Assembly: GCA_034231615.1 (NCBI GenBank)
Contig: CM067312.1
Coordinates: 8,492,546 to 8,556,545, forward strand
Direction of reading: 5' to 3'
Length of the DNA stretch: 64,000 bases
Source of the DNA: Meghimatium bilineatum
Taxonomy: Eukaryota > Mollusca > Gastropoda > Stylommatophora > Philomycidae
The notes under the pieces were generated by a model that saw only the letters and a list, made by a program, of their open reading frames with translations, was not told the origin of the DNA and made no database searches. Shown here piece after piece: positions 46,314 to 58,279 of this stretch; within the stretch, counting starts at the first letter, position 1; each line of letters starts with the position of its first letter. The position numbers were made by a program, and so were the translations under genes.

Positions 46314-49300
46314 GTGAGCATGTGCTATCTGAACTAACCTACCAGTAGTTCAAATTCTGCTGTCTGCCTTATGATTTCTTTTAAAAATACATTCTTACTT
46401 TTTAATTCCAATTATATTTTAAAATTGTCTTCAACATCTCTATTTCAGAGTTCAGTAACACTGCAATATATGTGTACTGAAATGCCACTTCATATGGAAC
46501 CAGGACAAATTTATAATACCTGGACAGATTTCAAGGATGCTCTGGACAGCCACTGTAAAGTAAACAAAGTTATATTCAACATCAGCAATGCTAAAACAGT
46601 AGAACAAGCTAACAATTTGCTGAAAAAGAAGCCATATTTTGACATTCGGCTAAAGTATGCGTCATGCATGCTTGTATGCAAACACTTTGGCTCCTACAAA
46701 AGCCTCAGTACTGGAATGAGACCAAAGCAAAGGCATGTGGTTTGTACATTTTTCTATCCAAAGTTTCAATGTCTGGTGAAAGTTTTGCCTGATGTTCTAT
46801 TTGCTCTGGTGGCTGTTCTGCATTCATTCTCAAGTTCTTGCAGATGAACAGGATGTAGTTAGAATGAGTTGTGTCATGGTTTACAGTTTCACTGCAATAT
46901 ATGCACCTTTCCCCTAACACATTTGACTCCAGCATGTCTTCTGGGTCACTTTTACAGTCTAAGGGATGGGTCAGCCAACTCAACTCTAAAGCCTCCTTAA
47001 TTGCCTCCTGCGAACATGCATAGTTTTAGGGATTAATTCATCATCATCCCTGTCACTCTTATTGAATATTGTGCAGAATATGCCTGCATATTTTATTCTA
47101 CAAGCTTTATTGCTGTGTATTGTTTGTCTTGTCTTGTCTTATCTTATCCATGTGTGCTGCTAGGCGTCATGGGGAACCCGAAGTATTCTTTCTTATGCTA
47201 CTGCCATAGTCCAGTACTTGGTGTTCTAGTATTTCTATGATGTCATCTATCCATCTTCACCTGGGTCTTTCCGTTTCTCTTTTCAGATGATCTGTTATTG
47301 AAGACCATTGATGGAATGCAATCTAGTTCCATTCTGATTAGGTGGCTGAACCATTAATTTTTTGAGTGTCTATGTTTTCTTTGCACGATATTGTTTCCAT
47401 CATATTTCTTATAGTGTCATTTTTTATTGTATCTCTTTTTGTTACCAGTAGTGCTGTTCTCTGGCACTTATTTCGAAACAGCGAGTTTTGTTTTAGTTTC
47501 TCTTTCAGGATCCAGATCTGGCATTGGTAGTACTGTGTCTGCGTGAACACTGTGTTTATTAACATTCTTTTGAAGTTCATATCGATGTTCTGGTGTTTCA
47601 GCAGTGGTGCTAATTGATATAAAACTGTGTTTGCTTTGTGAAATCTTGTCTCTATTTCTCTATCTAGTCTCCCATCTTCTGAGAACACGCTGTCTAGATA
47701 CTTAAATTCCTTTACTTGGTTGAGTTTTGTGCTGCCTATGTATATTTCTAGTGGGGATTGATTTCTGCATATCTTCAGTGTTTCTGATTTTAGTTTGTTG
47801 ATTCTCATGTTGTTGATTTCACAATGAGTATTTAATGCATTTAGGTGTTTTTGCAGCTCAGATATATCATTGTATATCAACGCCTGATCGTCTGTGAATA
47901 GCAATTTGATGTTGCTGTCTTCTTTTTCTCCATTCTCTTGTTTATGTTGGTTTTCTTGTTCTATTGCTTTGAAGGTTTCTTTGGTTAGTTTGTCTATATA
48001 GATGTCCAATAGGAGCAGGGATAATACGCATCCCTGTCTGACTCCACTCAGTAAATAAGTTTAATCACCACTTTAACATAAAAATACTACTACAGGGAAC
48101 AGTTGAGGGTAGAAGAAGCATAGGAGGTAAAAGGAAATCATGAACAGACATCAAAGAGTTAACAAGATTTTTTTCCTTACTCATCCAATTCGCTGGAGAA
48201 CTCTGTATGCATCCAATGTGGTACCACTATGATCCTAACTGTGATGGTGCATCCAGTGTGGTACCACTAATACCCTAACTGTATGTTGATACATCCAGTG
48301 TGGTACCTCTTCTTCTGCGTTCGTTCTCAAACTCCTGCAGATTAGCAGGATGTAATCCGGAGAACGGAATGTGTTGTGTCATGGTTTACGGCATTGCTGC
48401 GATATCTGCGCCTTTCGGCCTGACAATCCTACTTCAGCGTGGCTTTGTGTCACTGACCCTATATGGGATGGGACAGCCAACTCCATCCCATAACCTCCTA
48501 GGTCGCCTTTTACAACATGCGTGGAAGGTAAACAGTGTTGCTATTCTTTGCTCCCCTTTCGGGCCCCGGCAACACACAGGCGTGTGGTACCACTAATACC
48601 CTAACTGTGTGTTGATACATCCAATGTGGTACCACTAATACTCTGTGTTTTGGTGAATCCAGTGTGGTACAATTATGACTCTGATTGGGTATATGTTTAT
48701 GGGTGGATGTGGATGACATGATTAATACGACAGTCACGCTGATTTTGTACACATATGTTCCAGCAAACATTTCTGTGTATATTTCATTCATATAAACTAT
48801 ATATATATATATATATGTATGATGATATATTTTCCTTTTTTATAGGAGCTACAAAATCAACTGCAAGGCATTTATAAGTGTAAGTGCATGCAGAAAAGAA
48901 AACTATTTGATTATCAGAGATTCCTACCATATTCACAGTCATCCCTGCACAGATGAAATCTACAACTCATATCCAGAAATTCGTCGCATGACAAAGGAAG
49001 AGAGAAAGATGATAGGCACTCTCATGGAGCTTGGAGTTCCAACATCTCAGATCAAATCTGCTGTCGGAAGAAATGTAACCCCAAAAGATTTACAAAATGC
49101 AAAGACACACATTAAAGCTGTGAAAATGGGGTTGAAAAGTGATGAGCCAAGAATGGGTCCGAGGCGAAGAAAAACTTACAGGGAACTTCAAATAGCGCAA
49201 AGAGAAGGTGACGGTCCAGCAGGGTTAATCGAGTCCGAGTCAGATGATTGTGAGAATGCCGATAAGTCATCAGAGTCGTTTCATAATTCCGATTCTGGGG

Positions 49301-51243
49301 AAAAACTACATATTCATAGAAATGGAGAGACTGAATCTCCTGGGGATACAGAAAACTCGGGTTTCACTGTAACAATAGGAGATATGAGTGAACATCTAGA
49401 GGTTGGGCCAGACACATTGGCAGGTGAAATAAAAGACGCCACAGGTGGAGACATTGGTGGACTTTCTGGACTTCTAGCAGCTGCAGGACTCAGCTCTGAT
49501 TCAGTTGTGCTGACAGTCAACAACCAAGGCCCTGGTAAGGATGTGGACGAGGGGGTGAAGAACTCTTACACAGTTACTGTATCACTACCTGAAGGGGATG
49601 TAACTCATACTGGTACTAATCTGCAAGAACTACTAAAAGGATTACCTCTTGGGAAAATCATTGCAAAGTCTTCTTCTACCTCTTCATCCCCCGTGAAAAT
49701 AAAAACTGAAGACGAGAGATTATCTGAAACGAAACAATGTACAATATGTGGGGGATATATATCACCTCTAGATGGCCATAGTCAGTGTTTGTCTTGTTTG
49801 GGACCTAATCATATTCATGAACATAACTGTGAAAACTGTAAGTCTATGACTCCCGAACAGTTTAACATCCGGCGGAAAAAAATGGTAGCGTTAAGAGTGA
49901 AAGCTTTAAAAGATGTTTTAGATAAGAGACATAAGCGTAAACAGGACGATCAACCTGTCGACTCCGACACTGACTATTCTTTAGGTGTTCGTAAGAGTAA
50001 AAGAGTTCGCAGACAAAAACAATATGGTCCAGATATAGAAGTGGAACACTCGTTTTTTCTGGGAGGTCATCGCTCGTCGAAATCATCAGTGAGTGAAAGT
50101 AATCTTCCACATTGTAAGATGATGGAGGATGAAGAGAAAAAATTTACAGAACTTGTGCCCAAAACTGAAATTTTTGATGATGATTCAATTATTTCCAGTA
50201 GTTATGCATGTGAGAACCAAGTTGACAGCAAGATAACACAACGTTTTGAGCACATCTTATCTCAAACAACTGTTTTCGAGGATGTATGTTTGGCTGAAAA
50301 CAGCAATAAATCTCTATGTTTCAAACCAGAATTACAGACTTTTACAGAATTCCAAAAGCTAACAGACAAACCTGTTATACCAGCCACATCTCCTGCTTTA
50401 CTTAACAAATACATTCTACATCCAAAGTTTGAATCGATGTTCTTTACAGATCCAGAACCTCTTAGTGGTGCCACAGATCCATCTATAGAAATTATGGGAA
50501 ATGGGCTATGTAAGTTAGCCAAAAATTCAGTTGTCCAGGCAAGAGTGGCAGTGTACGATAAACTGTTTACACGATTAGGGGTAGGAATGGCTGACGAAGC
50601 TTTGTCTATACTGAGTGAACTTTGCAGTAAAGTCACGGAGGTAACGGAAATATCTCAGGAGGATCTTACGAGTAGTTTGCAAACAGCTGTAGATACAATT
50701 CAAGCCCTGAAGGATGTTCTGGAGGAACTGGGTGTCATGTCAAAGGATGCACTCACCACAGCTGCTCACCAACGTAGCCTGTCTGTAAATTCATTGGATG
50801 CTGCAAGAAAATCACAGAAAATGCACCGTGTTTCTGCGGGTGATTCATCCTCTAGGCGTAGCAAATTTCTACCATTTTCTCGTACTCACGTTAGTCAACG
50901 TGCAGCAGGTGAACCAGCATTGAATGTGTCATCACTTAATGCTGCACTACCAACATCAACTATATCATCATCCTATGATCACAAGCACTTAACTGCTGCA
51001 ACAATTTCAGTAGCGCACTTGGGCACAAACATCTCTGAATTGCCGATAATGACTTTGGCTACATCTCATGAAGGTCTAGATGTCACTCCAGAAGGCACTG
51101 CTGCGTTTATCAATATGTCAGGTGAGCTACTGCAGAGCTTAACTACCAAAGATGGAATTATTGAGCTTCATGTGCTGAAGGATGAGACAGATCTGTTAGA
51201 TACAGTGGATGCAACGGTGGAGGAGGTTATTCATGCTGATTAA
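46233..51243 (+). CDS. FAR1/ZSWIM3-like protein with a DGHxxCxxCLG zinc-binding cluster
   Basis: Exons 46233-46313, 46449-46732 and 48846-51243 join in frame (920 residues, TAA stop); the start codon lies further upstream. Residues 25-165 resemble the N-terminal domain of ZSWIM1/ZSWIM3 and FAR1-type proteins: LKYASCMLVCKHFGSYKS, RPKQRSYKINCKAFISV, then HIHSH and YPEIRRMTKEERKMIGTLME. That domain is thought to bind DNA. Around residues 420-455 CTICGG, DGHSQCLSCLGPNH and CENC form a Cys/His cluster like those in DIRS-type retroelement proteins. Two KR-rich stretches follow (KRHKRKQ, RKSKRVRRQKQ), then acidic, low-complexity sequence. No SWIM domain or transposase core is seen. A nuclear DNA-binding role is inferred. 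Confidence 0.85.
46449..46732 (+). CDS. FAR1/ZSWIM3-like gene, exon b
   Basis: Acceptor TCTATTTCAG. It encodes SSVTLQYMCTEMPLHMEPGQ through LKYASCMLVCKHFGSYKS to MRPKQ and ends AAAG with the intron starting GCATGT, a GC donor. Only this end gives phase 2, which restores RPKQRSYKINC with the next exon. Confidence 0.82.
46812..47030 (-). repeat. SINE family A copy in the GC-AG intron
   Basis: CTGCATTCATTCTCAAGTTC to CCTCCTGCGAACATGCATAG. Confidence 0.82.
47330..48060 (-). mobile_element. LINE reverse-transcriptase fragment without RNase H
   Basis: Minus strand: LLFTDDQALIYNDISELQKH (catalytic YADD position reads FTDD), FKYLDSVFSEDGRLDREIET, LAPLLKHQNIDMNFKRMLIN. 223-codon frame plus stops on both sides. 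Same family as 19229-19790, intronic to the FAR1/ZSWIM3-like gene. Confidence 0.88.
48195..48690. repeat. Tandem repeat of about 50 bp, interrupted by a SINE
   Basis: Units hold CATCCAGTGTGGTACCACTA and ATACCCTAACTGT. Five or so units lie on either side of SINE A 48308-48581. Confidence 0.85.
48298..48591 (-). repeat. SINE family A, full-length with 10-bp target-site duplication
   Basis: Element 48308-48581 (274 bases) between GTGTGGTACC at 48298-48307 and 48582-48591. Because the site lies in a tandem repeat, the duplication is less certain than at 31223. Confidence 0.9.
48846..51243 (+). CDS. FAR1/ZSWIM3-like gene, terminal exon c
   Basis: Acceptor TTTTTTATAG|GAGC. One 2.4-kb open exon starting SYKINCKAFISVSACRKENY and ending VEEVIHAD and TAA. 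A TTG at 48907 begins the longest conventional frame, but the reading frame runs open back to the acceptor, so translation continues from exon b. Confidence 0.9.
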
Positions 51244-51279
51244 TTAGTTAAAGCTAATTTATAACTTCATTATCATTTA

Positions 51280-51345
51280 TTATTCTTCTGCGTTCGTTCT
51301 AAAACTTCTGCAGATTAGCAGAATGTAGTCTGGGGAACAGAAGTT
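51280..51345 (-). repeat. SINE family A, 3' end fragment
   Basis: ATTCTTCTGCGTTCGTTCTA to AGTCTGGGGAACAGAAG, 37 bases after the stop of the FAR1/ZSWIM3-like gene. Confidence 0.8.
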
Positions 51346-51404
51346 GATAATGATGATGAAATAATCCATTTAGCTGTGAGCAAGTAGCTCTTGACAGCCC
51401 TAGT

Positions 51405-51885
51405 ATTTCTCATAAAAGCATGGGTTCTTCTCAGTTGTGTAAATGACACCTGGGCTCACATAAGGTTGTTTCGAAGGCGTGGTTGTGCAAGGGGAGTTTA
51501 TGGACAAATGTTCAGTCCCCCAAATGAGACATTCTAATACGCCAGTATCCCAGGATTATCATGACCTGCAGAGCACACACTTCTGGGCCGACTGTTTCAT
51601 AATAATTCTGTCAAATTTATTGATCCAATTGCAGTGATGGCACTTCTAGCAGTCTTCATTACCTTCGAGCCTGCCACAACAGGACAAAGGTTCAATGCTG
51701 GCTAGATTGCATCTCTTCATCATCCATGGGGATTATTTGATAGAAGACAAAAGTCAGAAATTGAGGCAACATCTGGCAATGATGTTTTCACACGTGACGG
51801 GTTGTCAGTCTATCCCCCCCCCCCAACTTTCCTTAGTCTCCTCCTATGATGTACCTGGAAAGAAGACAGTGATCTTATTCTTTGC
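51405..51885 (-). repeat. Dispersed repeat family E
   Basis: Inverted match to 36995-37470 and 21395-21760 (complements of CATGCATGTCATAAGGAGG and AGTATCCTAGG-type blocks), with a run of ten C at 51812. Confidence 0.62.
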
Positions 51886-51929
51886 TCCCTGAACTAGAAG
51901 TTCAGGCTCAAGTTGCCACACTGACACAG

Positions 51930-52115
51930 AAGAATGGAATGTGTTGTTATAGTTTACATCTGTGCTGCGATATCTGCTCCTGGCACATCATATTTCAGCA
52001 TGGCTTGTGGGTCACTTTGACCCTATATGGGATAGAACAACCAACTCCTCCCCATAACCTCTTTAGTCACCTCTTACATCATGCATGGAAATTAAAGTGT
52101 GCTATTCTTTGCTAT
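51930..52115 (-). repeat. SINE family A copy, 3' end lost
   Basis: GGAATGTGTTGTTATAGTTT to GCATGGAAATTAAAGTGTGC. Confidence 0.8.
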
Positions 52116-52261
52116 TTAGGAAGAAAATGGATACATTAGAAGATTTCCATAGTTATGTAGACATGTATTTCATGCACTTCTTCAACAATTAACGGTTAAA
52201 GTTGATGGGCGGATGTTCTATTAAACTGATGTATAATGTATTTGCATTTTTCACTTTAATT

Positions 52262-53530
52262 GTATACTGTTCAAAAAATTAAACACAACTTTTTTGGAGT
52301 TACTTTTACAAAAGATATTTGCTGATTAGACATCATTCAACCTATCGACTGTGTCCACCTGGTCATTAACCTCTCGTGGTTACCTGAATTGTACTCACCT
52401 CATGATTTGTGAGATCGTGAAAGAGGTCAAGGTCAAAACAACATTTTGGCAATAACTCGTGAAAGTTTCATGAGAATTCCATGAAAATTAATGAATACAC
52501 AACTCTCTGACCATATTATTGAAGGCCTATAAAAGATTGACAGCTCTAGAATAAAGTATGGCTCATCTCACTACAGGACAATGATACATCATCATTGGAC
52601 GCTTACAGACTGGACAGTCACTAAGTGTAGTGGCTAGACGATTTAATATGGTTAGAAGCAGCATTAGTTGCCTTTAAAGATGATTTCAACAAACTGGTTC
52701 AGTGGTAGACTGGAAGAGCAGTGGAAGACCCAGAGTTACAACTCCTGCTAAAGACTGCTTGATGCGACTGCATCACCTCAGGAATCAATTTGCATTGGCG
52801 TCCTCCACAGTCCATTCAATGTCAGCAGCTCATCGAATTTTAGATAAAATGGTCAGGAAGCAGCTGCACGACACTGGTCTTTGGGCTAGAATACCCTACA
52901 GAGGTCCTGTTCTTACGACCAGCATTGCCAGAACCGACTGCAGTGGGTGAACCAGCATTGTAAATGGACCGTTAGCAATGACTGGAGACGGGTTTGGTTT
53001 AGTGATGAATCACATTTTATGTTCCAGATAGACAGAGAAAAATGTACAGCAGAGTTTGTGAGTGCTACGCCCTAACAGCGTTGATAAGGCTCCTCCACAT
53101 GGTGGTGGGGGCTATCAACTTCATGGGAAGAAGTGACCTGGTGAAAATTGAAGGATGTCAACCGAAATGTCGCTGAAATTGTTCGTCCTCACATCCTTCC
53201 AATTTTTCAGCAGAATAACTCTCAAGTGGCACAACTAACAACCCATTTCCTCACTGACAACAACGTCCAGACCATTCCATGGTCAGACATGAACCCTAAA
53301 GAACACTTATGGAACAAACTTGATAGACGACTCTGCCAGCGAGGCGTGGCTCCAGTCAATCTCCGATAGTTGTCTCTTGCACTGCCAGAAGCGTGTGCAG
53401 CCATCCCATAACAACAGATACAACATCTAATCAGATCCATGTAAAGATATCATTCATAGAGGCCAGAGGAGGCCATACACCTTACTCAAAGAGATCTCAG
53501 TTGCAAAGAATAAAAGTCCTAACCATATTT
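52262..53530 (+). mobile_element. Tc1/mariner-type DNA transposon remnant
   Basis: Surrounds the broken transposase 52558-53444. The left part starts TGTTCAAAAAATTAAACACA, a common look for Tc1-like termini, but no matching inverted end was found on the right, so the borders are approximate. Confidence 0.6.
52558..53444 (+). pseudogene. Broken Tc1-type transposase
   Basis: In order: an HTH region (IIGRLQTGQSLSVVARRFNM and TGSVVDWKSSGRPRVTTP), RILDKMVRKQLHDTGLWARI, the first catalytic Asp in WFSDESHFMFQ, and NPKEHLWNKLDRRL near the end. At least five stops and some frameshifts; the middle with the second Asp is damaged. Confidence 0.85.
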
Positions 53531-53744
53531 AATGAACATCATTTCATTGTTAAAGTCTGAAAGGTTCTTTATGCCAAGGTTGAAACATTAATTCCGTAAA
53601 ATAAAATGTTGGTACAGATTTGAAATTTGGTGTGCATTTGCACTTCAATAATGTTGCATGTCTTTTTTTTAAATAGTCTATGTTTCTTCTTTTGTTTTCA
53701 TTCTCAAACTTGTGAAGTTTGTCATCTTGTATTAAAAGGAAATA

Positions 53745-54002
53745 AAACATCTATGTGCTGCCAGGGTCTGAAAAGGGAGCAAAGACTAACAACACTGTTA
53801 CCTGCCATGCATGTCGTAACAGTGGAGTTTGCTGGCCCATTCTATGGGGATCAAAATGACCCAGAAGCCATGCTGAAGTCGTATGTGTCAGATCAAAGGC
53901 GCAAATATTACAGCAAAGTTATTAAACCATAACAATGTATTTCATTCTCCAGACTGCATCCTGCTAATCTGCAGGAGTTTGAGAAACAACACAACAGAAG
54001 AA
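53745..54002 (+). repeat. SINE family A copy
   Basis: CATCTATGTGCTGCCAGGGT to AACAACACAACAGAAGAAAA. Confidence 0.85.
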
Positions 54003-54614
54003 AATGCAATAAACAAAGACAAATTAGGAGTAGAAAAAAATCAATATAACAGAAAAAAAGGCAATAAACAAAGACAAATTGGGGAGGGGGGGTGGGGGGA
54101 AATCACTACAAATACCCAAAATTGTAACCCGTTTTTTTTATTATTAACAAAAGGAACATCAAACTTCTGTGTAATTTATAAATGAATTGAACAAGTCAAA
54201 TATGGCCAATAAATATTAACCATATGTATTTTTTACTGTCATCATAGAGGTTCTATGTCTCTGGAAAGATATATATTTTTAATAGTTATAACTTGGATTT
54301 TCTGTTTGCCCCTTGCCATAGATTTTTCATCTTTGGTGTTTCAGGTTGATAAATTTATTGAGTTAAAACATGACTTGATAAACTATGTCAAAATTGGAAT
54401 GTGCTTAGCCGGAAGGTACCCCATCGAGGCCAGAACCTTGAAGTGGTGATGGGGCTTAGTTCAGCCATCAGAGGCTGAAAACTAAGACTGGTCGGGCACT
54501 CCCACTCGAGCAGGACCATAGTCCGGCCCAAGTAAGCAGAGTGCTGAAGACGGAGGCAACCAGCCAAAAGGCGCACAGATAATCAGGTTGCCACGCATAA
54601 AACACAATGGAAAC

Positions 54615-56561
54615 ATGTCTGCATCTAATAAACGTTATGGTGCCTGCCCTGTGGCGGACGTTCAGGCAGGGACGGTGCCGGGCCCTATACCTCGAAAGGG
54701 CCCAACCTCAGTTACTGGAAGTCCTTCTCAATTGCCCCGAGGAGCCAGGAGGCAAGGGAATAGAGCTACTGGCCAAACAAACAAACGACCAATAAAAATA
54801 ATGCACTGGAATGCTGAGGGTGTCAACAGTAAAAGAGATGGATACAGCAAAAAATTGGAACTTGAAAATGTCCTCAGTGAAGAACAAGTAAATATATGCT
54901 GTATCCAAGAAACACACCTCAGCAGCGACATAGCCTTCAAAATCAGAGGCTACCAGTGCTACCGATCTGACCGAAAAGACAGGCGAAAGGGTGGAATTCT
55001 GACACTAGTTAAAAACAATATCAGCGCATGTCAGCTGGAAGTATACATGGACGGGGCAGAATACCAGATGCTCCACCTAAAAACAGACAGTGCAGAATTC
55101 CATCTCCTGAACTACTACTGCCCAAATGATAAACCATTGGCACTAGACACAATTCCAGACAAAGAAAGGCTTATGGTGTGTGGTGACTTCAACAGCCACT
55201 CTCAGAGCTGGGGCTACGATCATATCGACAAGAGAGGTGAGGAACTTGAGAGCTGGCAGGATGAAAATAATCTCATTCTTATTAACCAGCCAGCAGACTC
55301 ACCAACCTTCTACTCGAGAGCATGGCACACCACCTCTACACCAGACCTGGCATTCTACTCACCAGGCCTGGAATGGAACATCACACGTGTCGTTGGAAAG
55401 CAGCTTGGGGGTAGTGACCACAGACCAGTATTTCTGGAAATTCACAATGAATATACCAAGGACAGCAGCACGCTCACTAGGTGGAACTATAAGAGGGCAG
55501 ACTGGAAAATGTACCAGCATTTAACCAGTGTTCTAGCTAAGGACATGAACTTGGACAAAGACATCAATAGAGCAGTGAGTGAATTTAATAGATGTATACT
55601 ACATGCTGCTAGTAAAACCATACCCAGGGGGGCACGCAAAAACTACAAACCCTACTGGAATGATGAACTGGAAAAGCTGCAAAATGAGATGGAAACATCT
55701 AGAAAGCAGGCTGAGAACAGACCTAGCCAAGAACATCACAACAAATATCAGCAAACAAAGGCTAAATTTCAAAGAGCCAAGTTACAAGCCAGACGGAGCA
55801 GCTGGAAAGAAAAAACAGAGTCGCTGAACCTAGAAAGAGATACTAGGAAATTATGGAAACTTGTAAAACAACTAAATGATGAAGGTACAGGGAGAAATAC
55901 CAGGATCACACTTTATAAAGATAGAAACATTTTAACAGGTAAACATGCAGCTGATTACTTTGCAGATTCCTTTGCAGAAGACAATAACGTCAAAGTCAGC
56001 CCAGACAAACAACAGGAGGTTCGAGAGAACCAGCAAAACATTGGACAAGGTGAACCTATACCTGAAGTCATGGAGGCACCAATCACAATGAGAGAACTGG
56101 AGCATGCAATATCCAAATTGAAAATGAAAAAGTCCCCTGGAGCTGATGGAGTGTCCAATGAAATGATTAGAAACCTGGGAAGTGCAGCAAGAGCAAAGCT
56201 ACTGCAGATCTTTAACACAAGCTGGTCCACAGGTAATGTACCACAGGCGTGGAGAGAAGCAATAATGATACCACTCCTCAAATCAGGAAAAGATGGCAAC
56301 ACAGTCTCCAACTACAGGCCCATCAGCCTCACAAGCTGTCTATGTAAAACAATGGAACGCATTATCAATCTTAGGATGCAGTGGTACCTTGAAAGTGAAA
56401 ACCTTCTGGTATCACAGCAAGCAGGTTTCAGACAGTGCTACTCTACTGAAGATCAGGCAACCTACCTCTCCCAAGAGATTGAGGATGCCTTCCAAGAAAA
56501 GAAACTGGTACTAGCAGCATGGATAGACCTCAGGAAAGCATTTGATAAGGTCTGGAAAGAA
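54615..56561 (+). pseudogene. LINE ORF2, endonuclease and N-terminal reverse transcriptase
   Basis: The first in-frame ATG is 54615. Apurinic-type endonuclease: MHWNAEGVNSKRD, CIQETHLSS, RLMVCGDFNSHSQSWG, GSDHRPVF. Reverse transcriptase: KSPGADGVSNEMIRNLG, PLLKSGKDGNTVSNYRPISL, AGFRQCYSTEDQ and motif A WIDLRKAFDKVW, where the frame runs into TTAGGG repeats. Motifs B and C (the YADD box) are absent. Confidence 0.95.
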
Positions 56562-56617
56562 GGGTTAGGGTTAGGGTTAGGGTTAGGGTTAGGGTTAGGG
56601 TTAGGGTTGCCCTAACC
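56562..56617. repeat. Interstitial telomeric repeat, seven TTAGGG units with inverted end
   Basis: Seven GGGTTA units from 56562, a partial unit, then TTG and CCCTAACC (56610-56617), the inverse complement of GGTTAGGG. It sits exactly where the middle of the LINE reverse transcriptase should be. Confidence 0.97.
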
Positions 56618-58180
56618 TTATGGGCTAATAGATGGTGCGTCAGCATTAACACAGATAAGTGCAGCACTACACTCTTTACCCTCTCACCAAAACAAAAAGC
56701 TGGTCATATCAAGATAGATGGAGAGCTCTTGAAAGAAGACAAACAACCCACATACCTCGGAGTTACTTTTGATGATAAGCTGACATGGAAGCAGCACATA
56801 AACAAAGCAACAACAAAAGCCAGGAGGAAGCTAGCTATCCTGAGAAAACTAAGTGGAACCACATGGGGAGCCAGTGGAAATATACTCAGTAAAGTTTACC
56901 AGCAAGGCATAAGACCACACCTGGAATACGGTTCAGCTGCGTGGTGTCCTGCATCAAACACCACATTACAAGATCTAGATAAAGTGCAAAACCAGGCACT
57001 TAGAATAATGTTGGGAGCAATGAAATCAACACCCATAGCAGAGATGCAGAAAATGGGAAGAATGCAAACACTTGGCGAACGCAGAGACACAAAAGTACTA
57101 ATTCAAGCAGAAAAGTTTCAGTGTATGCCAAGTCATCCAATGAAGGAAAGATTCCAAAATCTAGCAATGGGACGACTGAAAAGGAGCAGCTTTATCCATC
57201 AAGCTAAACGACTCCGTAGACAACTTACAGACCTACCTGAAGTTGGCAGCCCCTTAAGGTCTGTACCAGAGCAAACCCCGTGGAGTGAAAGCCATGGAAT
57301 GCCAATATACATTCAGACCCATGTGAAAGGAATACTAAGCGAGGACGAACAGAACAGTGTGCAGCGAATGACAATCACCCTCAGTTTCCTGGATGAGGAA
57401 TATCCACAAGATATATGGGTCAGAGTGTACACAGATGGGTCAGCACAGAATGCTGTGAGGAATGGAGGTGCAGGTGTATATATAGAATATCCACACAAGC
57501 CTAGAGATACAATCAGAACACCGACAGGAAAATTCTGCAATAATTATTATGCAGAAATCCAGGCAATTAGTGTGGCAGCTAAAAAACTGCTGAACTCCAA
57601 CTCTGACCTACAGCCTGTGGTATTCCTGACAGATGCAAGGTCAGTGCTTCAAGCTCTACAGTCTGGAAAACTAACAGACTTAAAAAAACTACTTAGCGAA
57701 TTGTCTTACCAGTATAGGGTAACCATGCAGTGGATACCCTCTCACTGTGGAATACCAGGAAATGAAAAAGCAGACCAACTGGCTAAGGAAGGTGCTGCCG
57801 AAGACCAACCAGATATACCAATCACCTACCATCAGAAAAAACAGATGATAAAGTCAATAAGAAAGCCACAAACACCAACACAAGATGACTATCACAATAT
57901 GAACAGATCAGAACAAGTTATAATTCTACGTCTCAGAACAGGACACAACCGACTCCGCAGTCACATGTATACAAAGTTCAAGATTGGCAACACAGCCATG
58001 TGTACATGTGGACAGGCAGCACAGAGTGCCAAACATATACTTCAAGAGTGTTCTGAGCATGAAACGCTGAGGCAGACATATTGGCCAGAGGAAACAACAC
58101 TGGAATCAAAGCTCTATGGGACACTGTATGAACTACAAAAGACAGTGAGTTTTATTAAGGAGACAGAATTACAGATATAG
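56618..58180 (+). pseudogene. LINE ORF2, C-terminal reverse transcriptase and RNase H
   Basis: Begins LWANRWCVSINTDKC directly after the telomeric repeat, then YLGVTFDDKLTWKQHINKAT, an RNase H domain (VYTDGSAQNAVRNGGAG, YYAEIQAI, LTDARSVLQAL, HCGIPGNEKADQLAKEG) and a terminal Cys-His cluster (CTCGQAAQSAKHILQECSEH). All 520 codons are open. Confidence 0.95.
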
Positions 58181-58279
58181 ACATGTTTCAAGTGAACGAA
58201 AGAAGAAGAAGAAGAAGCCGGAAGGTACAAAATAACGCTGCCTGGTGAAAATCACAAACTTTTGTGTTGGTTATCATAG

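Larger units (their letters stand above)
54409..58228 (+). mobile_element. Jockey-like LINE, recent insertion with 11-bp target-site duplication
   Basis: Element 54420-58217, flanked by perfect CCGGAAGGTAC at 54409-54419 and 58218-58228, with a GAA-rich tail. It encodes endonuclease, part of a reverse transcriptase, and RNase H. No separate ORF1 is visible in this copy. The end GAACGAAAGAAGAAG is like the shared end of SINEs A and B (GAACGAACGCAGAAGAAG), so this LINE may mobilise them. Confidence 0.95.
54345..58279 (+). other. Possible exon split by the jockey-like LINE
   Basis: After the acceptor TTGGTGTTTCAG, bases 54345-54419 read open (VDKFIELKHDLINYVKIGMC, LAGRY). Skipping the LINE and one copy of its target duplication, the same frame continues at 58229 (KITLPGENHKLLCWLS) to a TAG at 58277-58279. 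No similarity recognised, and 41 codons can be open by chance. Confidence 0.25.

Noticed and set aside
52558-53444. Active transposase
   Set aside because: Several stops, frameshifts and a damaged catalytic middle.
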